Part shown: one piece after another, positions 31,612 through 42,881 of the stretch | How positions within the stretch are numbered: position 1 is the first letter of the stretch | Layout: each line of letters opens with the position of its first letter | Assembly (NCBI GenBank): GCA_006386115.1 | Contig: VFIW01000034.1 | Coordinates: forward strand, 124,001 to 188,000 | Length of the DNA: 64,000 nucleotides | Direction: 5' to 3' | Source: Globisporangium splendens | Lineage: Eukaryota; Oomycota; Peronosporomycetes; Pythiales; Pythiaceae | The notes under the pieces: model-generated | What the model saw: only the letters and a program-made list of their open reading frames with translations | Told to the model about the DNA's origin: nothing | The model's database searches: none | Position numbers and translations under genes: made by a program

Positions 31612-34600
31612 ATGCACCACGCGCCGTCGTCGCCCATCCGCGCATCGTCGTCTCCGTCGCTCTCCGCCGGTCTCGCAGGCTTCGCGCTCTCGTCCGCGTC
31701 CCCCTCCCAGCAGCAGCAGCTCGCGTCCGGACTGCACGCCGTGCCCGCGCTGTCTTCGCCCGCGCGTCCGAGCGCCACCCCAATCGACGTGACCGCCGGC
31801 AACTCGGCCATTGGTGCCAGCGGCCGCAAGAACAGCGCGGACGACCTCGCGGCCGAGAAATCCACGCCGCCGCCCTGCACGACCGTCTCGGAGGCGCGCT
31901 TATTGTACCGCAACTGGCGCACGGGCTCCCACGTCGGCGCCGACTTTAGCACTGTGAACGACAGTTCGTCGGCAGAGTTCCAAGCGCCGAGCGACATGAG
32001 TGAAGTGTACGTATTGTGCGTGTGAGGCATTGTATGGACGGCGTGCTTTATGAAATGCTCACCACCTCCTCGTCATGATGCTGTTTCTTATAGTCACGTG
32101 CCCGAGGTCCTGAGCCGCTCGCCGTTTGAGCAGGCCGTGTTCGGCATCCGCTCGTCGCCCGAAGCGCGCACTGGCCGCTCACCAGACCAAGGCGGCGCGC
32201 CGTCGTCCTCGTCCTCGTTCATGCGCTCGCCCGAGCAGCTGCCGCGCATCTCGGAGAAGGTGGAGAACGTGCCGCTGTTCGCCAACTCGTACGACCCCGA
32301 CCTGCAGGCGCGCTTGCTCTCGGAGCAGATCGCCACCGAACAAAACTCGCCCTCGAGTGCTTCTGCGGGCAACAAGCCCCACGGCGGCTCCTACGAACGC
32401 TCACAGCGCGCGTCGCCCGAATCAGACGCGAACCTCACGATAAAGAAAGCGCGGAGCTACCAGGCGCTGGCGGATCTGGAGAAGAAGGGCTACTTCCCGT
32501 CGGCGCCAAAACCCTCGGCGCTTGGCGTCCAGCGCGGCCTCAAGGACTCGGTCGTGAACGATATGTGTCGCGCCGTCGTCAAGCACATGGTTGGCGACGT
32601 GTACGTGTCGTCGTCGGGCCAGCACGGCACGAAGAAAGTGCTCAACCATCTCTACGAACCCGTGTTGCAGTCCGTTCAGGTATGTGTGGCTTTGGATATC
32701 AATTCTGCGCATGAGGCTGAAGCCAATTGCAAGACTAAAGTTTGCGTATTTGATTGCAGAACCACTTCCGTCGTCTTCCAGCACGCTATGCGCTGTCGGT
32801 GAACCCCGACGACGTGCCGATGCACATGCGCCTGCTCGCCAAGCACAACCGGAATCCGAATGAGATCAGCATCAATGCGCAGCTGAAGAAGGATGACGAT
32901 GGAAAGTACGTGTCTCTGTGCGATGATGATCGTTATTTTGCATGCATGCAAGCGGACCAGAAAGCTCATGCGGACTTGTGGAATTGCTTGTGCATTTGCT
33001 GCTTCAGTATCATCAACAATGTGTGCGAAGTGGTGGTCGTGTCGCTCGACCGAGACAGTTTATTAGATGCAATCACGCGCGCGCTGACGATCATGAAAGG
33101 CAGCATCATGGACGCGGACGTGATGACGACGCACGACGGCGTCACGTTGGATAGGTGCGTAGTCATTGCATGCATGCATTGGGGACTCATGCGCGTCGAC
33201 TCCCACTTAGTGGCAAAGCGTCTTTTTCTCTCTTTTCTTTCTTCGTGCTCTCTCCCCGTGATGTTGTTGTTCTTTATCCAGTGAGCTGACGTTGTGCCTG
33301 TGCAGATTCGTTGTGAAAGGGATGTTCATGACCGAAGATCGTCAGGAGGAGCTCAAGAAGAGAATAGAAGAGAACCTGTCGCGGCTCAGCCTCGGCGACG
33401 ACGACGAGCGATCGCCCACGGCCGCGAGCATGTCGATGAGATCCAGTGGTGACACGTCGACCGACTCGGAGAACGTGAACCTCGCGGAGAAGCTCGGCGT
33501 GCTGCAGATGGTCGACAAGAACGAGATCAAGAACGAGTGGAAGCTCGACTTGGCGGAGATCAGATTAGAGAAACCAGTAGGAAGTGGCCGATCGGGCAAC
33601 ACGTATAGCGCATGGTGGCGCGGCACGCGCGTCGCGGCGAAGGTGGTGAACACGGCGGACCAGAATGGTGGTCTCGGGGAAGAGATTCTGAACGAGTTCC
33701 ATCGCGAAGTCGCGGTCGTGAGTAAGCTGCGCCACCCCAACATCGTGTTGTTCCTTGGCGCGGCGATCAACCCACCGCGATATTGTCTCGGTACGTTCAT
33801 AAGCCACACTGTTCATCGTGCCTCTTTCTTGGATATGAAAACTTGGTTTTAATTGTCTTGGTTTGCTTTGTGTCTCTGCAGTGTTCGAGTTCATGGAAAA
33901 CGGAACACTCACAGATTTGATTCGCGCGCGAAAGGCGCCGATCGACTTTTTCCAGATCGCGCGTGAAATGGCAGCGGTACGTTGCGACCCTTGTGTGAAG
34001 ATTCCTTGTGTTGTTGTTCACTTTGGCTGAAGTTTAACAATGTTTCTGTCCATGCTTTATTCTGTAGGGAATGAACTATTTGCACTTGTGCTCGATCATG
34101 CACCGAGACCTCAAGTCGGGCAATGTGCTGCTCGACAGCCACGGCACCGTCAAGATCTCCGACTTTGGGCTGAGTTGCGTGCTTGAGATTGGGAAGTCGT
34201 CGGCCGATCTGACTGCGGAGACGGGTACCTACCGCTGGATGGCGCCTGAGGTCATTCGCCACGAGCCCTACTCGACCAAGGCAGATGTGTATAGTTTCGG
34301 CGTCGTGCTGTGGGAGATGATCACGAAAGACCAACCGTTCCGTGGAATGACCCCAATTCAAGGTATGCGAGAAGTTTGTTCGTATTTCGTTGCGTAGTCT
34401 ACTGTGATCACTAACTCTTTTTCGTGTGATGTCGCTCTCGATTAATTAGCTGCGTTTGCGGTTGCCAGGCAGCAAATGCGTCCTGCACTGCCTCGCCACA
34501 CTCCGCTGAAGATCGGTGAGCTTGTGGAGCACTGCTGGCACCAGGACCCAGCAAGGCGCCCAGACTTTTCAGCGATCCTGGAAGCTCTTCCACTCGTGAA

Positions 34601-34652
34601 GAGCTCGTTGAAGAAGCGCGACTTCAAGAACTTGGGCTTTGCGCTCCCATAG
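31612..34652 (+). CDS. ACT-domain Raf-like (TKL) protein kinase
   Basis: Eight exons: 31612-32006, 32094-32679, 32760-32905, 33008-33154, 33306-33790, 33882-33976, 34068-34362 and 34450-34652, all GT-AG and in frame, giving 783 aa. The N-terminus is Ser/Pro-rich and disordered. Residues about 376-433 form an ACT-like domain (VCEVVVVSLDRDSLLDAITR, then FVVKGMF). The kinase domain spans about 511-770: Gly loop GSGRSGNTYSAWW, the lysine in VAAKVV, HRDLKSGN (D632, K634) in the catalytic loop, DFG at 650-652 and GTYRWMAPE. All key residues are present, so it should be active. The K in HRDLK suggests Ser/Thr specificity. ACT plus kinase is the architecture of plant STY-type kinases, where the ACT domain may sense small ligands. 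The start is the first ATG of the frame after the long leader. Confidence 0.92.
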
Positions 34653-35254
34653 TAGAAGAAGAATAACTGTATTGATGAAGTTTGTCAAGGCCAAAGAAAC
34701 AGAGCGATCATATAATTATTCTCCATGGTGTGAACTGGTGAGTCATTTGCTCAAGTTGCGTGTATGCTGCTGCTGCTCATGGAAGTCCTAAAGTTTGCCA
34801 GATACGCAATTGTGCGAGGACACAATGAATCACTGACATTTTCAGGCATTCATCCACAGTGCAGCCTCTACAGCGCCACGAAGAAACAAAAAGCTCAACT
34901 TTCAACGAGAGAAAATGCTATTTTGGGGAGGAGAGACCAGTTTAGGCATGTGCACCCCAACAAAAAAACGATCGCTGCGCGTCGGTGGCAGTGACAAATG
35001 CTAGACACTTTGCTGTTGGCACAAAGCCAAAGAGCAACCAAGCGCGTCTGCCGTCCGTCTTATGCCGGAACGAACTTCGTTTGACGACATGCCCGAGACA
35101 CAGCTAACGAGCGTCGGTCCGAGAGTGAGTCCGATCAAAGACACGCTCGTGTGCGCGGCGAGCCGGAAGACGGAGGCGTGGGGCGATGACAAGACGACCG
35201 GTTCCTTGAACGCTGCTGCATCCCCCCGAGTGCGGATTCACTCCGTCGGCGTCG
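34653..35254. other. Kinase 3' flank and upstream region of the next gene
   Basis: About 600 bp. From 35062 a frame with an ATG (MPERTSFDDMPETQLTSVG) runs in a different phase into the membrane gene that begins at 35255. It could be that gene's true N-terminus separated by a frame change near the C-run at about 35222-35228, or an upstream frame. Confidence 0.4.
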
Positions 35255-37998
35255 ATGAAAAGGAAACCGCTGCAGAACATCGCCGTCTGCCTCGTCCTCA
35301 TGCAGGCGCTCTGGGCGATACTTGTTCCCGTGAAGAATATCGCGACGGTGTTTTACCCGAGTACGAGGCCAAGCGAAGCTCGCACACTGTCGCTCAAGTA
35401 CCATCATGACCACGAGCAGCCCCTACTGTTTCCAGGTCAGAAGCTGGTGCCGCTGCTCAATCAAGTGCTTGAGATCACACTATCGAACGACATGGTCCGC
35501 CAGGAACTCGAAGAGAGTGGAACGTTCGACATCGACCGGATCTACAAGTTGGTTTCTCTGGATGATTTTGCAGTGATCTCGCAGTATTACGCGCTGATTC
35601 TCCAAAGCTCCGAGTTTCCTGGCGCAACGTTCACCCCTCGAAGTTTTTCGCCATCGTCCGAGAATGAAAAATTGTCGATTCTTTTGCGCGACTCGGCAGC
35701 GACAGCGACAGAACCTCGCGACATCCCCATCGACCTCGTGTGCTCCTCGGAAAACGCGTTCCTGAAGGCGACCAAGTGCACACACCCGGATGGATCCCCG
35801 TGTCCTGCAGAATACCTCCAGGACAACGAGACGCGGACCTACGGAGACATTGATCTTCACGAGATCTCTGCAAACTCCGGGCTGGAAAACAACATTGGGT
35901 TGCTCTACATGGTGGACTTTATCCATCAGGCCATGTCCGCGTTATTTGCGGCACAAGATTGGTCAGCCGCTCTAGAGGATCTGAACTATGTGCAAGAAAT
36001 TGAAAAGGCTCTGGAAGCGGGGGGCTTGAGCAGCTACAAGGACAACACGCCGTACATTTACGATCGAGACGCGGGATGCCCCATCGGACTCGTGGTGGGA
36101 CGACGAGCGCGAATTTGCGGTGTGGTTCAAGACACAGGAGGCAGATTTGAGCACAGCTCCGTTCCGAGTCTTTGACAAGTACTTGAAGATCAGCAGCACT
36201 GCCAAAGTGGCACCCGTGGACGACAACATTAACACGCGTTGCCATCGCGCGTTGCTCAAAGTGATCGGGAAAATCGCGTACTTGGCACTCGTGGGCTTGA
36301 GCAAACCGACCTCGTATCTCATGTTCATGGCCGAAGTGCCGATCGAGCACCGCACGTGGCTCCTCCATCAAGTCTACAGGAAAGAATTGATCGGCGAGAG
36401 TTTCTTTGGCGATCGTGTGGCATTTCCATATCGCAATGGTCCTTACACACGCAAAAACGATGGAAGTGTGTGGGTCGTGGTCCCGCTGCTTCAAGCGATG
36501 GTGAAGTACTATGGTAGTGACCAGACACTCGCGAGCATCCGCACGGAGCTCGATCGCTCGTTTCCAGATTTCGTTAAGACCAGCAACGGCGACATTCAGT
36601 TCCCAGATGCCGCGTACTGCCACATCGATGGACTGAGTTTGTCGACCCAAGTCACGGCTGCGGGCGATACAGCGAAGGCGATGTACGAGAAACTCGCGCC
36701 TGGCATCGAGGCAGGCTTGACGGACCTTTTGGCACTGCTGCCTAATCTGGTGACGCAAATGAATGCCGCGATGGCAGCCATGAACACCTCGCCCATTACG
36801 TTGTCGCGTGACCAGATCCTGGGCAGTCCCGTGATCACGGCAGATACCGAGGGTCTCGGTCCGCCAAACGACTGGAAACCGAGTGCCTTTATGGCCGGGA
36901 TGCTCAAGTTCTGGCCCCCGAAGACGCCGCTGGACGAGACGGTGCAGCAACTGCGCGCGAGCACGCGTTGCTATCGGATGCTTGACCTTCAGTTCATGAA
37001 AAAGGCGACGCGATGCTTTGCAGAACCGCGCAATGTGCGCGTGTCATGGCGCGCGGTGAATTCCGAGCGCATGCGCGAGTTCTTTCTGAGCAACTGGTCC
37101 ATGGCCGTGATACTCAACACCATGGCGTGGGTGGTCGTGCTCAAGTATCTGGAGAAACTGCGGAACGCGTGGCGCGTCACGAAGTTCGAATGCTTGGACG
37201 TCGAAGTCGCTCTGCAGCTCAATCTCCAGGGCATGGGCGTGCTGAGCATCACTCAGTCTATTGCTTCTCGTCGCAACTTTGCCGTCGCTCATCAGTTTCC
37301 ACATCGCAAATGACGACGACGTTGAAACGTTCCTGCCGCGTTTCAACGACGAGCGCATATCGAAAGTCGCGATCGACTATTTCGTGACGCTGAGCATGAG
37401 CTGGTTCATGAAAGTGGGCTTTGAATTCTGCAACGACCTCATCAGTCCGCGGCGTCCTGTGGACTGGTACTACCAGTTCCGGCTCCGGTGGTTCTTGCTC
37501 GCGTTGATCTTCGCCTTGCGTTCGCTCGCCCCAGATTACAAGCGTGACGGCGCGTACCAGATGTGGAAATTGGTGGCGACGTGCATCGTGGCGCTGTTCC
37601 TGGACGCGTGCAGCACGGCCGTGATGTTTCTACCGGAACGACGCGGCAAAGTCGTGGACGGCGATCGCAAGGACAGCCACGACGCCGTGGTCGCAGCGCT
37701 GGTCAAGCAGAACCTGCCGTTGAATCGCTACGGCGTGCTGGGTCGAACCTCGAGAGGGTGGTCGAAAACGGGGCTCCTCGTCGAAGGCTGGAAGGTGGTC
37801 ACGACTGGGAAGACCAACGGAGGTGGCGGAGATGGCGATGGTGAAGTGCTGCTGCGTAAAGGAGCCGGAGAGATCTTGCTGCCAAGGAATGTCGAGAACT
37901 CGAGTGAAGTCGTCACCCCAGCAGCACATGGAGACGAGAATGACAAGGAAGAAGAAGAGGAAGAAGATGTGCCGCTTCTGACACCGTCGAAATTGTGA
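35255..37998 (+). CDS. Polytopic membrane protein interrupted by frame changes
   Basis: Three consecutive open frames encode what reads as one protein of about 910 aa. Frame one (35255 to about 36077) starts MKRKPLQNIAVCLVLMQALW, a signal anchor, then a long soluble part (FDIDRIYKLVSLDDFAVIS). Near 36075 the coding sense passes to a second frame (DSWWDDEREFAVWFKTQEAD) that runs to about 37250 and includes PTSYLMFMAEVPIEHRTWLL and a membrane helix near SNWSMAVILNTMAWVVVL. There it passes to a third frame (LLLLVATLPSLISFHI through PLLTPSKL) with more helices and an acidic tail ending at 37998. Each change has the same sense, one extra base. No GT-AG intron fits. Either the assembly has two single-base insertions or the gene is newly broken. 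No family recognised. Confidence 0.6.
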
Positions 37999-39680
37999 GA
38001 ATCCTGGCTCTGGAGATTAAAAGTTCATGGCGGAATGGATCGGCAACACCGTTAGAGAGAGAGAGAGGCGACTTCCGTCGTCATGCGAGCGTCAGCATGC
38101 ATGCGTGAAGCGAATCTTTCCAGCTCCACACCCATGAGCATGGATGTAGGAGCAGAAAGGGCAACACAAATACGAGTATGTGTGTTTGCGCCCATCCTCC
38201 GCAGGCAGAATTGAACTTTGACTCCAAAATAGAAGTCCGGACTGGCATATCCATACAAACTTGCATATAAACCTGAGACAACCACTTTTTCCTCTGCACT
38301 GGTTTTGTGAGGAGATAGAAGTCCGGGCTGGATCTGCCCAAATCTGGTTTCATGGAGCGTTGACCTCGTCGCGGTCGCTAAGTTAGGATGAATGTTCAGG
38401 GCGACGGGAGGGACTGCAAGGTATGATTCTCGTGATACATGACGCTGCCGGTGTGGTCGCCACCGCACAAAACCACAACTCGTACTATCGACAAAGCATG
38501 AGAGCGTCAACAAACTTGAATGTATAATGCAATTTCGACCTTATGAGCTTCAGGATCACTGATTCTAAAGTTAACTGAATTGCTCAAGTCATCACCGCTT
38601 GTTCTCAAAGGCACCTTTATCTTGAGCGACCTCGAGGTTGGAGGAGGGAGCGCGTGTGTGTGTTCGAAAAAGCAACAGCACATCGGGCTGCAAGTATGGA
38701 CATTTTTGCAAATAATCCCTATTTGCACCTGATAATTCCCTAAAAGTACCTAAATCGATTCAAACTATTCAGGTGCAAGTAGGGGCACTTTCAATATAGA
38801 TGTTTGTAAGCAGAAAAAGCTGTTATTGGCATCTTCACATCCATTTACGAGTGGTGACGAATTGCTTACAGAGTTCAGAAGGTGAAGCTTACCAAACGGC
38901 TTGCGACGCAAAATCCTTTCCAAGCAGAAGTCCGCCAGCTTTTCCAACGTCTTGTTCCATGAGAGAATAGTCCTATTTTAAGATGATGGTGTGGCTCTAG
39001 TCAGCAAAACTGCGAACTGGAGCCATACCTTCCCCAAAATATGCCCCTAAATCAACCATTTTGAAAAGCGCCTCAAAAGATACTTTTCCTAAAGCATTCC
39101 TTTATCAACAGCGTCAAACGACTGAAGGATGTGGCATTCGCCACATGGAATTCACCACGCAGAACAAATTGCACACATCAAAGCCAGGCAGCGATAAATA
39201 GAAGTCCGCTGTCAGAAGAGCCCGCTCTTGTTTGACAAAACCTCAACGTTTTGGTTATAAAAACATGTCCCTGCGCCACAGTATCCGCCATGCATTCAAG
39301 GAAATTGGGTTTCGCCCACCACCATGTATCCCGTCAGCTCACTCCCCCCTCTCATACTGAAAACCAGATACATTTATTGATAGCATCGCAGTCTCTAATG
39401 TGGTAAAAAAAAGGTGCAGCCATCTGTCAAATAAAGATGCTTGCTTGTTCGCTCGCTCGCTCGCTCGCTCACTTGCTATCCTGCCTTGCATTTGATTGAG
39501 ACGAGGGATCGGCTGCGCTCCTCCCCTCTGCTCTGTTTACCTGTCGTGTCTCGAAATGGACGTCATTCCCGCACTTGCCGTCCGTGGCGCACGTGGTAAC
39601 TGCAGCGGTCTCTCGTAATCTCGTCCACTGTTGCATTCATTCTACAGTATAAAGCGTCCTCCTCGTGAGTCTCACATAAA
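37999..39680. other. 1.7-kb intergenic region with dispersed short repeats
   Basis: No gene supported. ATAGAAGTCCG recurs at 38229, 38315 and 39198. A perfect (GCTC)5 tract lies at 39451-39470. The last 60 bp are the promoter of the first START/zinc-finger gene. Confidence 0.5.
39637..39643 (+). promoter_or_regulatory. Initiator (Inr) of the first START/zinc-finger gene
   Basis: TCATTCT fits the oomycete initiator consensus TCAYTYY and sits 38 bp before the ATG at 39681, the usual short-leader distance. A TATAAAG follows at 39648 but is downstream of the Inr, so probably not a TATA box. Confidence 0.4.
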
Positions 39681-41279
39681 ATGAAGTTCCCCACGACAAC
39701 GCGCATGATTCCTGAGCTCGTCCTGAGCGAGACCGAGCAGTCGGAGTACGTGGGTACGGCCGAGGCGCTCGTGGCGCACACGCTCGCGCAGTACGACGAG
39801 TACGACCGCGTGTACGACCGCCAGGTGAACAAGGAGCAGTGGAAGCCCGTCAAGCATCGCGAGCACCTCACGGTGTTCAAAGAGCGCAAGATGTTCCGCC
39901 CCAAGGTCATGCTCGAAGCCACGTTCGCCGGCTCCGCTTCTGCGTTATCGGGCTCATCAGCGCTGCCTGTGAGGGGCAGCGTGACGGTGCCGACCCCGTA
40001 CGCGTCGTCGACCAAATGGTCGGTGCCGACGCTGTTCATGGTCGGGACGATTGCAGGCACGCTGGACGACGTCATGTACGGCGTCGCCACCTTCGACGCG
40101 CCGTCGATGCTGCTCAAGACCACGTACACGCACGACGAGCTCGTGGACGGCGAGATTTTGAACCAGATCCACGGTCCCACCGGGGATGATCCGTTCCGAT
40201 TCCTCGGTCTCAAGTGGATCGTCAAGGGCAACCCCGCGGTCGTGAGTCCGATTGTGTCGCCCCGCGACCTCGTCTTTCTCGAGTCCACAGGTATCCAGCA
40301 ACTGGCGAACGGAGACCGCATCGGCTACCACTTGATGCACTCGGTGGATCTTCCTGGGTACGGTCCGTTGCAGAGCTCGTCGATCCTGCGCGGTCGCGTA
40401 TCCTCGTGCATCATCTTCAAGCAGCTCGAGAATGGCACTGTGGACGTGTACATGAAAGCCAACTTCGAGCCGAACGGCAAGGTCGGCGAGTCCGTGGCCG
40501 TCATGTCGGCTGCCAATGGACTCATCTACTGTTGGCGCTCCGTGTATTGCGCGCAGCACAAGAAACTCGCGTGGCTCCTGCGTACACGCGGCAATCACGA
40601 GAACGAGACCGACGGCGACTCGCGAGCGTCGAAGATGGGCTGCGCAACGTGTGGCAAGCAACCACGAGCCTATCGTCAAGTGAGTTCGTGCAAGTTATGC
40701 CACAATCCAGTGTGTCAACATTGCCGCGTCACCAGAAAAATCAGTTTTGTGGGTCAAGGCGCCAAGGAAATCGTGCGGTACCCCGTCAATTTCTGTACGA
40801 GCTGCGTGGTGAGCACGACGCAGAAGAGCGCGTTCGCGATCGCCAGGGAAGAAGTGCTCACTGGACGATGGGGTAGCAAGCGTGAAGGAGAGCTGATGAA
40901 GAAGACGAAAAAAAGCGAGAATCGGTCGCGCTCGAAGTCTGGAAATACTAGGATACCGGCAGTCTCAGCAGATGCAACGCCAGCCTGCGCTCCTCATGAA
41001 TGGAATAGAACAATGTCGTCAAACTCAAGCGTGCTAGAATCATTCTACAGCGCCTCAGTCAGCAGCCAAGATTCATTCGACAACAGTGTCTCCGAATCGT
41101 CGCATGGTGGGAGCCAAGGAGACCCTGAGCCCGGAAGCCTCGAGTACCAGGAGCAGCTGTATCGTCGCATTATGCAGCTCCAACAAGCCGCTGAGAGCAC
41201 GTACCAGATCGCGATGAGCAGTTCTGTTGTGCATGTTTCAAGCTTCAGGGAGAGGGAAACGCGTCGCAGCTCAACGTGA
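39681..41279 (+). CDS. START-like domain plus Cys8 zinc finger, array member 1
   Basis: Single exon, 532 aa, starting MKFPTTTRMIPEL, a start motif shared by all four members. Residues about 20-300 form a START-like lipid-binding fold (LTVFKERK early, GTLDDVMYGVATFDAPSMLL, DLVFLESTGIQ, GYHLMHSVDLPGYGPL). A zinc finger with four C-x2-C pairs runs from C321 to C375 (CATC, CKLC, CQHC, CTSC). It has FYVE-like spacing but lacks the R(R/K)HHCR basic patch that binds PI3P. A Ser-rich tail ends in a helix with YRRIMQLQQAAESTYQIAM. The likely role is lipid binding or transfer, or membrane-linked scaffolding. It shares a 202-bp block with no differences with member 2. Confidence 0.88.
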   Translation: MKFPTTTRMIPELVLSETEQSEYVGTAEALVAHTLAQYDEYDRVYDRQVNKEQWKPVKHREHLTVFKERKMFRPKVMLEATFAGSASALSGSSALPVRGSVTVPTPYASSTKWSVPTLFMVGTIAGTLDDVMYGVATFDAPSMLLKTTYTHDELVDGEILNQIHGPTGDDPFRFLGLKWIVKGNPAVVSPIVSPRDLVFLESTGIQQLANGDRIGYHLMHSVDLPGYGPLQSSSILRGRVSSCIIFKQLENGTVDVYMKANFEPNGKVGESVAVMSAANGLIYCWRSVYCAQHKKLAWLLRTRGNHENETDGDSRASKMGCATCGKQPRAYRQVSSCKLCHNPVCQHCRVTRKISFVGQGAKEIVRYPVNFCTSCVVSTTQKSAFAIAREEVLTGRWGSKREGELMKKTKKSENRSRSKSGNTRIPAVSADATPACAPHEWNRTMSSNSSVLESFYSASVSSQDSFDNSVSESSHGGSQGDPEPGSLEYQEQLYRRIMQLQQAAESTYQIAMSSSVVHVSSFRERETRRSST

Positions 41280-42881
41280 TTATTCGATTCTGCTCCACTC
41301 ATTCACGATGGCGAGATACCAGGCAACCGAATTCCAATCGACAAAATGGCGACAACGGCCGTGTTCACGACAATCTCGTCGCCTTGCTGACCGAAATTTG
41401 GATTTTAAGCGGGCGGGTGGTGACAAACGCAATTGTGCGTGTCAGGTGGAAACTCAATGTCGCAGTTGCAATAGAAGAGGTGGGATCTGCTCTCTGACTC
41501 ACAAGCCCTTTTGCTTCGTCTGCAGCACAGCCAGCTGCACTCGCACTTTGTGCTTGTGTCCATCAAAACAGCAAAGTCAAGCAAGCCGCGATCAAGCTGC
41601 GATGATGATCTGCTGATATGGCATTGCTGCCTTTCTGTGTTGTGACGATGTTGTGGAGCATTTGCAGATATGAACTAACAATGGTGTTTGGTATAGCCTA
41701 CACATGTGTCTTCTACTGCCATGCAGCGTCCACAGATGGTGAAGCTCTTCAATTCTTCCGAAAGAACAAGAATACGCCCGGATGCGAACCAATCGTGCGT
41801 ACCGACTCCAATTGCCACCACAACCAGAGTAGCTCATGGAACGTTTGACAGCTCATCAAATTGAAATGGTGCCACCGAAGGGCTCGGCTCACCCACTGTC
41901 AGTGCAACGTCGCGATAAGAAACCTGCTCTACACCGTAACTGGACCAACACGCGAGCGTCACGTGAGGCTTTCGAATAGAAGTCTTTGCACCTTTTCGTG
42001 TTTCGCTAGTCATTCTCCGTACCTGTAGCCTATGACACAGTCTCTTTTCGATCTGTCTGCACAGCCAGCAGCGAACAAATCTCATCGAAACCGGGTCTCA
42101 CTCATTACAACCTTCCGAATGGAAAGAACGAAAAAATTAACACTTGCTCTATGAGTCAATGGATGTGCGTCGCGCTCACACACGCTCTTTCGCATAATCA
42201 ACAAGTTGAGCAGAGATGACGTGCTGCACGGAGTCATCCCGAAGTCGTCCAATAAAGTATCACACCACCATATAAAGAAGGACGAGGTCTCAACACGATG
42301 GAATGAGCGAGCGAGAGAGAGAGAGAGAGAGAGACCTTGAATGGGTGTCCAATGCACCAACCCCGAAAAAACGACTCGGGGGTCAGACGAAAGGGGCCAT
42401 TACCTACGCTCTCTACGAATGTACACTGACCAACCATTCGTTCCATTGTGGAAGTAATGCGCGGCAGAAAACGAACGCGTCGTCGGGTTGTCTGCAGCCA
42501 ACATAGCGGGAGATGTGGAGGGAGACAGATCTGAATCTTCACGGAAATAGGGTAAGTTAATACGAATTATCCCAAAATAGGAATGTGGTCGACGAGTGGG
42601 TTAATGATCACGGAGCCTTCAAAATCTTAAACGACAACCTTGATTGGGTTCAGAATACCTTTTATAGTAAGACTAGTGCTATAGAACCCTAATATCGCAC
42701 AAATAAGAGGGACCCAAAAACCTGAGATGATCTCGTGCGACTTGACACGTTCGCGGTGAGGCATTCGTGCCATTGCAGCTTGTCTTCTCCCCCTCGAGAG
42801 CCTGTTGCAGGCCTCCATCCTCCCCCCACTGCTAACAGAATCGAATTGGCTCAGACGCACTCAATCCAACTCATTGTCCCG
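41280..42881. other. 1.6-kb spacer within the START/zinc-finger array
   Basis: No coding sequence supported. A GA microsatellite lies at 42313-42333. The leader of member 2 contains a TCATTGT initiator-like word at 42871-42877. Confidence 0.5.

Noticed and set aside
36060..36170. Explaining the first frame change of the membrane gene by an intron
   Set aside because: The only GT...AG pairs would be under 50 bp and would remove convincing coding sequence (DSWWDDEREFAVWF).
39957..40679. 240-codon minus-strand frame in START/zinc-finger member 1, with a similar one in member 2 (42861-43505)
   Set aside because: Antisense of the conserved START codons; its conservation follows from the sense strand.
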